Source of the DNA: Bacillota bacterium
GTDB lineage: Bacteria > Bacillota > Bacilli > Desulfuribacillales > Desulfuribacillaceae
DNA length: 19,909 nucleotides
Assembly (NCBI GenBank): GCA_023388635.1
Contig: JAEWFW010000001.1
Location: 1-19,909 of the forward strand
Reading direction: 5' to 3'
The notes under the pieces were generated by a model. The model saw nothing but the letters and a program-made list of their open reading frames with translations, was not told the origin of the DNA and did no database searches. Positions 14,257 through 19,909 of this stretch are shown here, one piece after another. Each line of letters starts with the position of its first letter. Within the stretch, counting starts at the first letter, position 1. A program made the translations under genes and the position numbers.

Positions 14257-16536
14257 ATGTTAGGACTTGTAAAAAAAGTGCTATCATCGGTCATGACTGA
14301 ACAGAATATGTACAATAAAAATACATCCCAATTGCTAGAGAATGTTCTAGCATGTGGGGAGAGTATACAGGTTTTGTATTTGGAATTAATCCAATTTGAA
14401 TTGCTAGAAGAAGATTACGGTGAGCAATATGCCCAGCGATTTCTTTTAAAATTGAAAGAAGTCATTGGCAGCGAGCTGCAAAAATTACTGAAAACAGGCA
14501 TGCAATTACGGACAATGTATAATCTATGGGGTGACGATTTTGTCATCACAATATCGGGGAAAGAAGACGTAGGAGATAGTACATATATTTACCGGATCTT
14601 GGCGCAATTTGAACAAGATATCGAAAAAGCATTTTCAACAAGATTTCCGAAATATGCAAAAAGTTATAAGGGCATTCGCATTGGATGCTCATGTATCAAG
14701 CCGCCTGTGAAACAATTCGAAAAGCGGTATTACAGAGCGATTAAAGAGGCTTATAGAACCGTGAAAAACGGCGAACTTTCATTGCCGGCAGGTCTGGCAA
14801 ATGAATTCGGGGAGATCTTACAGACAAAAAAACTGAAAAGTGTCTTTCAATCAATCATTTCGCTGGAAACCGGAGAAGATTTCGGCTGGGAAGCATTGAC
14901 AAGGGGACCCAAGGACAGCTTCTTCCACTCTCCAAAGGAATTATTTACATTTGCCGAGAAAAGCGACACACTTTTTTCACTGGAATCACTAGCGCGGGAA
15001 CTGTCGATCCAAAATATCGGGGACATCCAACCCTATCATAAACTGTTCCTTAATGTGAATCCGACCGTAATAAAATCGGCAGATTTCCATCGCGGGTTTA
15101 CCAAAGGTATTTTGAAAGAATACGGGCTCTCTCCGCATCAAATTGTCTTTGAATTGACCGAAAGAACAGCGATTGAAGATTTTAAAACATTCCGTAAAAC
15201 ATTAGATCATTACCGCAATCAAGGCTATATGATTGCCGTTGACGATGCGGGCGCAGGGTACTCAAGTTTGCAGACGATTGCGGAAATTAAGCCAGATTTC
15301 ATTAAACTCGATATGTCAATTACACACGGGGTCGATAGAGATGCTGTCAAAAGGGCACTGCTTGAGACATTCGTCACTTTCACACAAAAAATCAACTGCC
15401 AATTAATTGCCGAAGGTATAGAGACTGCCAGCGAATTGTCTGTATTGACAAGATTAGGTGTCCATTACGGTCAAGGATTTTTTATTAATAAGCCGGATTT
15501 CCCTAAACCGAAAGTTCCGGCAGATATTATAAAATTTATTTCCTCGGCAGCCCAGCAACGCCATAAACATTACCGCCATGACCAGGAAATAACCGCCAAA
15601 GAACTCGTTTCCCACGTAACGACAGTAGTGGATGGTACATTGATCGAAGAAGTAGCAGAAATCTTTGAGAACCAACATGATTTACAAGGTGTTGCGGTCG
15701 TCGACCAAAAATACAAACCCTGCGGTTTTCTGTTGCGGCAAACGCTATACAAAGTCCTCAGCTCCCGGTATGGCGTGGCATTATATTATAGGAAGACGGT
15801 CGAGGAAATTATGAATGCACGACCACTGATCATACAGGCAGAAACTCCAATTGAGATTGTCGCGAAACTAGCGATGCGCCGCGATACACAACACATATAT
15901 GACTTTATTATTGTCGTGGACAGGGACATCTTCCTAGGAATTATTACGGTACAAAATCTTTTAGAATTTCTGACACAGATGAAAATAGAACAAGCTCGGT
16001 ACGCTAATCCCCTGACAGGATTGCCGGGGAATGTCATTATAGAGAAAGAAATCGAGCAAAGAATACAGCGCCGGACATCCGATGTGGTCATGTACATAGA
16101 TATCGACTTTTTCAAACCGTATAACGACATCTATGGTTTCGAACAGGGAGACCGGTTCATCTTGTTTATCAGTAAAATATTGAGGCACGCAGTGAAGAAC
16201 AGAACCAATGTGTTCGTTGGTCATGTCGGCGGCGACGATTTCGTCATATTGTGCCATTTGTCGTTAGCGCACACTATTGCCGAGCAAATTTTAAAAATTT
16301 TTAAACGTTTACTGAAAGCTTACTACAATGAAGAAGACTGGCATGTACAATTCATGGTATCGACGGATCGCATGGGAAAAAGCTGCGTGTATCCGCTATC
16401 CTCACTTTCGATTGCCGGTGTCCATATTGACGACCGCTTTGTCAATGCAATACAAGTTGGCGAAAGAGCCGCTTTTATGAAAAGCGAAGTGAAAAAGATT
16501 CCTGGGAATGCAGTAATTATAGAAAACATCAATTGA
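14257..16536 (+). CDS. c-di-GMP enzyme: GGDEF-like, EAL, CBS pair, GGDEF
   Basis: This 759-residue cytosolic signalling protein has four parts (numbers from ATG 14251). A degenerate GGDEF-like domain spans about 20-150 with WGDDF at 93-97. An EAL phosphodiesterase domain spans about 185-430 with all key residues present: Glu214 in GWEAL, Asn in LFLNVNP, ELTE, Asp331-Asp332 in AVDDAGAGYSS, Lys352 in IKLD, Glu388 in AEGIE and Gln408 in YGQGF. A CBS-domain pair spans about 450-585. A GGDEF domain has YIDIDFFKPYND and GGDDF at 660-664. It can in principle both make and degrade c-di-GMP, with the CBS pair sensing nucleotides. ATG 14257 has AGGAG 8 bases upstream; the ATG at 14251 is too close. TTGACA near 14146 may be its promoter. 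Confidence 0.92.
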   Translation: MLGLVKKVLSSVMTEQNMYNKNTSQLLENVLACGESIQVLYLELIQFELLEEDYGEQYAQRFLLKLKEVIGSELQKLLKTGMQLRTMYNLWGDDFVITISGKEDVGDSTYIYRILAQFEQDIEKAFSTRFPKYAKSYKGIRIGCSCIKPPVKQFEKRYYRAIKEAYRTVKNGELSLPAGLANEFGEILQTKKLKSVFQSIISLETGEDFGWEALTRGPKDSFFHSPKELFTFAEKSDTLFSLESLARELSIQNIGDIQPYHKLFLNVNPTVIKSADFHRGFTKGILKEYGLSPHQIVFELTERTAIEDFKTFRKTLDHYRNQGYMIAVDDAGAGYSSLQTIAEIKPDFIKLDMSITHGVDRDAVKRALLETFVTFTQKINCQLIAEGIETASELSVLTRLGVHYGQGFFINKPDFPKPKVPADIIKFISSAAQQRHKHYRHDQEITAKELVSHVTTVVDGTLIEEVAEIFENQHDLQGVAVVDQKYKPCGFLLRQTLYKVLSSRYGVALYYRKTVEEIMNARPLIIQAETPIEIVAKLAMRRDTQHIYDFIIVVDRDIFLGIITVQNLLEFLTQMKIEQARYANPLTGLPGNVIIEKEIEQRIQRRTSDVVMYIDIDFFKPYNDIYGFEQGDRFILFISKILRHAVKNRTNVFVGHVGGDDFVILCHLSLAHTIAEQILKIFKRLLKAYYNEEDWHVQFMVSTDRMGKSCVYPLSSLSIAGVHIDDRFVNAIQVGERAAFMKSEVKKIPGNAVIIENIN

Positions 16537-16552
16537 TATATTGAATAAGGAT

Positions 16553-16583
16553 TAGAGAATGCAGCCTCTTGACTGCATTCTCT
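16553..16583 (+). terminator. Hairpin after the c-di-GMP gene
   Basis: AGAGAATGCAG and CTGCATTCTCT form an 11-bp perfect stem with an 8-base loop. The tail is TTGTTG, so it is a weak-tailed terminator. The PadR promoter begins immediately downstream. Confidence 0.65.
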
Positions 16584-16585
16584 TG

Positions 16586-16614
16586 TTGACTGCATTTATT
16601 GTCTGTGCTAATAT
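16586..16614 (+). promoter_or_regulatory. Promoter of the PadR-DUF2812 operon
   Basis: TTGACT (16586-16591), 17 bases and TAATAT (16609-16614). The -10 box is the first half of the large palindrome at 16609-16648, so PadR binding would shut the operon off. Confidence 0.6.
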
Positions 16615-16648
16615 TATGTCACGCGATATATCGCGTCGCATAATATTA
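16609..16648. promoter_or_regulatory. 40-bp palindromic operator, probably for PadR
   Basis: TAATATTATG (16609-16618) and CATAATATTA (16639-16648) are perfect 10-bp arms. They enclose a perfect 14-bp core palindrome, CGCGATATATCGCG (16622-16635), set off by TCA and TCG. It overlaps the -10 box and start site of the PadR operon. Autorepression is inferred from position and from known PadR behaviour. Confidence 0.7.
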
Positions 16649-16713
16649 TATAACATAGTACTTATCGGATATACAACTTATCAAATATACAATTTGTGAA
16701 AGGAAAGATACCC

Positions 16714-17049
16714 ATGCCCTATTCCGGCGGTCCAATGACAGAGGCAATGTATTACGTTTTACTGGCACTGACCAATCCCAATCACGGCTATCAATTGATG
16801 AGTGCCATTGAACACGTATCGCGCAAACGCGTGCAGATGGGTCCTGGAACACTGTATGGCATTCTCACACGTTTGCAGAAAGACGGGCTGATTACTATTG
16901 TCGATGACGACGGTCGCCGTAAGACGTATACTGTTACACCGATTGGTAAAGAAGCATTGCTAGAAGAATATCGCCGCTTGATCAGTATGGTCGAAGACGG
17001 GGAATTATTACGAAGAGATTTACCGAAGGAGGATTTTCAAAATGAGTAA
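16714..17049 (+). CDS. PadR-family transcriptional regulator
   Basis: This 111-residue winged-helix repressor of the PadR type begins MPYSGGPMTEAMYYVLLALT. It has the family blocks NHGYQLMSAIEH, GPGTLYGILTRLQKDGLI and the wing DDDGRRKTYTVTPIGKEALLEEY. It is the small PadR form with one C-terminal helix for dimerisation, and such proteins usually repress their own operon. ATG 16714 has AAAGGA 9 bases ahead; the longer GTG start at 16696 would swallow that site. The 3' end overlaps the DUF2812 gene by 8 bases, so the two are co-translated and PadR probably controls DUF2812 production. Confidence 0.92.
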   Translation: MPYSGGPMTEAMYYVLLALTNPNHGYQLMSAIEHVSRKRVQMGPGTLYGILTRLQKDGLITIVDDDGRRKTYTVTPIGKEALLEEYRRLISMVEDGELLRRDLPKEDFQNE

Positions 17050-18268
17050 TACTGTAAAAAAACTCGTTCTGGAAGACATGCATCGCATCGGTCGTAATGA
17101 AAGTTGGTTCTCCGATATGGCGAGACAGGGTCTGCACCTGAAAAAATTCGGACGTGTTTTTGCCGAATTTGAAAAAGGTGAACCTAGACATATGAAATAT
17201 CGGATCGATATTCTGGAGAATGCCCCGGAACCGGAGCAATTGCTCGTTTATCACGACAGTGGCTGGGATTTTGTAGCGAGTACAGGCAACTTTTATATCT
17301 TCTCCTCACCGGAATCACGAAACGCTAAAGAAATCCATACCGATCCGATAGAGCAAAGCTATACATTAGAGTATCTGCAACAAAAGATGAAAAAATCAGT
17401 GATTGCAGTGGCAGCCTGCATGTTGCTCTTTTTCGGCATGATGTACTTCGTAATCTTTCATGATGCGACGCCGGTATTATCGTTAGTCAAGGGACACCGG
17501 ATCCAACAGATTATATTAGTTATCTTGGAATCTTATGTTTTTTACATTGTCTTACGCAGCTATTTCGCCATTCGTGCTCTGAAACAGTCTTTGTCTCAAG
17601 GCGTACCACTCAATCATAGTGAAAATTGGAAGCAATCGCGCCGCTATCATGTTGTCGTTACAATTGTAATTTATGTAATAGCCCTGCTTACCATCGTCCA
17701 GCCTATCATGCTGATTGCAACACAAAAAGCGTATACACTTCCCGAGAATCCCGTATCCTCAATCCCTGCCGTAAGGCTGGCAGAAATTGAGCAAACCCCA
17801 GGGCTGATCCGGGAAAGCGGGCGTATACGTGATGATGTTGACTTTCTCAATTCTGTTGAATATCAGCGGACACTGCTGGCTCCGCTGCAATACGAAATCA
17901 ACGAACACGGCATTGTACCTGATGAACTATGGGATGATGGCAGCGGTGAGTACAGCCCCAGCGTCCGAACCTATTATTATCAATTAACGTCTGATTGGTT
18001 CGCTGATGGATTAATCAAAGATTTGATCAGACGCTACAATTATAGATTCTATATGGATGAAAATACATCTTTAACGGAATATACCGAACAAGTGCAAGAC
18101 TCGTATTTTGACCGACTCTATGTTTTTGAAAACGACGGCGAAATAAACAAGCAGATTTATGCTAGTGTCGGTAATATCGTCATATTTGTTAACTATTATG
18201 GTAACGCGGACAGTGATCATATAATAGATGAGACAAAAAAGGTTCTGATGAATTTCAACCAGCAGTGA
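17042..18268 (+). CDS. DUF2812 membrane protein
   Basis: This 408-residue protein has an N-terminal cytosolic DUF2812 domain (about residues 1-110: FSDMARQGLHLKKFGRVFAEFEKGEPRHMKYRIDI, then DSGWDFVASTGNFYIFSSP). Three hydrophobic segments follow near 120-140, 160-180 and 205-227, with a long polar C-terminal domain after them. The C-terminal ~180 residues are rich in Tyr and acidic residues, with no recognised motif. DUF2812 proteins are regularly paired with a PadR gene in Bacillota; their function is unknown. A perfect AAGGAGG lies 9 bases from the ATG, inside the PadR gene. Confidence 0.88.
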   Translation: MSNTVKKLVLEDMHRIGRNESWFSDMARQGLHLKKFGRVFAEFEKGEPRHMKYRIDILENAPEPEQLLVYHDSGWDFVASTGNFYIFSSPESRNAKEIHTDPIEQSYTLEYLQQKMKKSVIAVAACMLLFFGMMYFVIFHDATPVLSLVKGHRIQQIILVILESYVFYIVLRSYFAIRALKQSLSQGVPLNHSENWKQSRRYHVVVTIVIYVIALLTIVQPIMLIATQKAYTLPENPVSSIPAVRLAEIEQTPGLIRESGRIRDDVDFLNSVEYQRTLLAPLQYEINEHGIVPDELWDDGSGEYSPSVRTYYYQLTSDWFADGLIKDLIRRYNYRFYMDENTSLTEYTEQVQDSYFDRLYVFENDGEINKQIYASVGNIVIFVNYYGNADSDHIIDETKKVLMNFNQQ

Positions 18269-18291
18269 AGCAGAAGATGTGGTAGACAAAT

Positions 18292-18330
18292 CAGGGATGC
18301 CGGACATTTAAAAATGTCTCAGCATCCCTG
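18292..18330. terminator. Bidirectional hairpin between convergent genes
   Basis: CAGGGATGC (18292-18300) pairs with GCATCCCTG (18322-18330), and GACATTT pairs with AAATGTC inside. It is a very stable stem between the DUF2812 gene and the leftward MATE gene, with short U tracts only. Confidence 0.7.
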
Positions 18331-18352
18331 TCAACTTCCTGCTTATATTATG

Positions 18353-19678
18353 CTACATACTCGCCTTTACTCCGGTCGTTGCTTGCTCCATTCGCAATCT
18401 CTTAAATTCCTTCAACACCCATAAAGCCGTCCAAACTACTATCACCAAATCAATTGCCAATGAACCGTAATAGATACCAGAAACACCGAAATATTTGGGT
18501 ACAATCAGCATGACCGGAACATAGAATACAAGCTGTCGAGCAATCCCGATTAGCGCTGCCGGTTTGCCTTTGTCAATCGATGGGAAGAGCGTCATCGCCA
18601 TAAAAATAATCGACAGTAGTGGCAAAATCACCATGAAAATTTGCATATTCAGCACATCCGTGGCAGTAAACACCTGATTCGGTAGCATAAAGCCCAATAC
18701 CGTTTCTGGAATAACCAGCGTCGCTGCCCAGAACGGCACCGTTAGTAACATAGCTGTAACCGCAAATATATTGTACGAGCGAATGACACGATCATATTGC
18801 CCTGCTCCGTAATTGATGCCAATGACCGGCTGTAATGCGCGCATCAAACCAAAGATCGGTGTCATCAAGAATGTAAAAATCCGATATAAAACTCCATAGA
18901 ACGCAATATCAAGTATCGTTCCGTATTTCGCCAATGCATTGAACACGACAACGGCTTGGATTAAGCTCATAAAATTCATAATCAATGAAGCCGCTCCCAG
19001 ACGAAGCACCGAAGTCACCGATTCTTTGTCCCGGTAAAAAGCAAAAATCTTCGTCTTGAAGGAAGAAAATCCTTTTCCGAAATAAGCCCAACCAAGCACT
19101 GAATACACAAACATCCCGAAGTTAATTGCCCATGCAGAACCCGCAACTCCTAAATCAAATACGGCAACCAGCAGATAATGAGCGATTACGTCTGCCAGCA
19201 AACCGAACGCCATAATGACTGCCGCCGACTTCATTTTCCCTTCGGCGCGCGTAATCATATTTGTCGCCAATCCATAAATCCAGAAAAGTGAACCAATAAT
19301 TGTAATTCTAAAATATTGATCACCGAGAGCCAATGCTTCTCCCTCTCCACCCATCATCTTAATGAACTGAGTGGAAAACAGCAATCCGACTACCATGTAA
19401 ATTGCCGTTACAATGATTGTCAGATAGTTGACATTTCCCATCAACCGTTCCTGTGTACGATAGTCCTTCCGTCCAATCGCGATACTTAACACGGCTCCCG
19501 CACCTACACCAAGCAAAGAACCGATACCAGTACTGATCTGCGTCAATGGATAGGCAACCGACACCCCTGCTAATGCCGTTTCCCCAACGTAGCGCCCAAC
19601 AAACGCTGCCGATATGACAGCATTCACCCCATACAAAACCATCGCAATAATTGCTGGCCACGATAATTGAAACATCAC
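18353..19678 (-). CDS. MATE-family efflux transporter, 5' end probably lost
   Basis: This is a 12-helix multidrug and toxin extrusion transporter driven by Na+ or H+. The 441 residues include the paired six-helix bundles: FQLSWPAIIAMVLYGVNAVISAAFVGRYVG (first helix), GIGSLLGVGAGAVLSIAIGR, and in the second half FYGVLYRIFTFLMTPIFGLMRALQPVIGINYGAGQ. The frame begins at GTG 19678 only because no better start exists. It is open further upstream and reads ASDNLWKV before MFQLSWP, which looks like native MATE N-terminal sequence lacking its start codon. No proper ribosome binding site is placed for the GTG or ATG here. An IS3-type element begins at about that point. It may be non-functional or expressed from the element. 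Confidence 0.82.
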   Translation of the reverse strand: MMFQLSWPAIIAMVLYGVNAVISAAFVGRYVGETALAGVSVAYPLTQISTGIGSLLGVGAGAVLSIAIGRKDYRTQERLMGNVNYLTIIVTAIYMVVGLLFSTQFIKMMGGEGEALALGDQYFRITIIGSLFWIYGLATNMITRAEGKMKSAAVIMAFGLLADVIAHYLLVAVFDLGVAGSAWAINFGMFVYSVLGWAYFGKGFSSFKTKIFAFYRDKESVTSVLRLGAASLIMNFMSLIQAVVVFNALAKYGTILDIAFYGVLYRIFTFLMTPIFGLMRALQPVIGINYGAGQYDRVIRSYNIFAVTAMLLTVPFWAATLVIPETVLGFMLPNQVFTATDVLNMQIFMVILPLLSIIFMAMTLFPSIDKGKPAALIGIARQLVFYVPVMLIVPKYFGVSGIYYGSLAIDLVIVVWTALWVLKEFKRLRMEQATTGVKASM

Positions 19679-19693
19679 CTTCCATAAATTATC

Positions 19694-19909
19694 TGATGCT
19701 AGAATAAAAATAGGACAAGTAAAACAGAGAATACCTTCTCGTCTGTTATAATAATAAAATCATCCAACAGAGGAGAATGACCCAACATGAAAAAACATCA
19801 CAAGCAATTTAGTGCCGAATTTAAACAAGATGCCGTCAACTACTACCAGACTGCCGGAAAAACATTAGCCGAAGCTGCAGCTACCTTGAAAGTGGGGAAA
19901 TCCACGTTA
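19694..19909 (+). mobile_element. IS3-family insertion sequence, left part
   Basis: The window ends inside an IS3-type element. Its orfA starts at 19787, and about 90 bases before it lies a TG-starting sequence (TGATGCTAGAATAAAAATAG, from 19694) that I take as the left terminal repeat. The exact boundary is inferred from where the MATE coding sequence stops looking native; the right end is outside the window. A TATAAT at 19747-19752 may be its promoter. Confidence 0.55.
19787..19909 (+). CDS. IS3-family transposase OrfA, partial
   Basis: ATG at 19787 opens 41 codons to the window edge. The product starts MKKHHKQFSAEFKQDAVNYY and continues with LAEAAATLKVGKSTL, the N-terminal HTH of IS3-type OrfA (HTH_Tnp_1: FkxEFKxxAVxxYxxxGxxLxxxAxxLGVxxSTL). 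AGAGGAG lies about 10 bases upstream. In IS3 elements OrfA binds the terminal repeats and is fused to the DDE catalytic OrfB by -1 frameshifting. Only about 40% of OrfA is visible. Confidence 0.88.
   Translation, partial: MKKHHKQFSAEFKQDAVNYYQTAGKTLAEAAATLKVGKSTL

Noticed and set aside
1..19909. CRISPR arrays, tRNA or rRNA genes
   Set aside because: No regularly spaced direct repeats and no cloverleaf or rRNA-like sequence seen on reading both strands.

Overview
The window comes from a low-to-moderate GC Bacillota (Firmicutes) chromosome. Signs are strong GGAGG-type ribosome binding sites, sigma-A-like promoters, U-tailed hairpin terminators, and families typical of that phylum: MutS2-like ATPase, EF-G2-like GTPase, CAP-domain protein with a YlbC-like N-terminal part, PadR plus DUF2812, and EAL-CBS-GGDEF. 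I cannot place it to genus. Both window ends cut genes: a leftward small ORF at 1-104 and an IS3-type orfA from 19787.

Layout. (1) 1-700: an XRE-type regulator gene diverges from two tiny leftward ORFs. Two related operator-like repeats lie between them, and the regulator is followed by an in-frame relic of a second HTH and a terminator. (2) 800-3340: a rightward cluster of threonine aldolase, an AraC-family regulator and a transglutaminase-like protein. (3) 3390-5690: a MutS2-like ATPase that lacks the Smr nuclease domain. It is preceded by a roughly 330-nt structured leader with its own promoter, an 11-codon leader ORF with a good ribosome binding site, and two tandem terminators. (4) 5860-8080: a leftward operon of BRO-N protein, DUF4261 protein and GNAT acetyltransferase. 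(5) 8250-9060: decay products, namely a nitroreductase broken by a one-base frameshift and an HxlR regulator relic next to it, ending at a strong rightward promoter built around a palindrome. (6) 9215-9526: a small antibiotic-biosynthesis-monooxygenase-like protein. (7) 9644-14020, all leftward: a family 8 glycosyltransferase, an EF-G2-like GTPase and an exported CAP-domain protein. (8) 14257-16536: a four-part c-di-GMP signalling protein (degenerate GGDEF, EAL, CBS pair, GGDDF). (9) 16550-18270: a PadR regulator and a DUF2812 membrane protein in one operon, with a large palindrome over the promoter. (10) 18353-19909: a leftward MATE transporter whose 5' end appears to have been cut by an IS3-family element.

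The most interesting stretch is the leader of the MutS2-like gene. A short leader ORF overlaps one arm of a structure, and two U-tailed terminators follow. This is the architecture of ribosome-sensing attenuators that control antibiotic-response genes, and MutS2 proteins of B. subtilis type are known to act on stalled ribosomes. The functional link is inference. Several local repressor/operator pairs can also be read directly: XRE with its two CTACTAC repeats, PadR with its 40-bp palindrome, and the palindromic promoter at 9031-9060 beside a dead HxlR gene.
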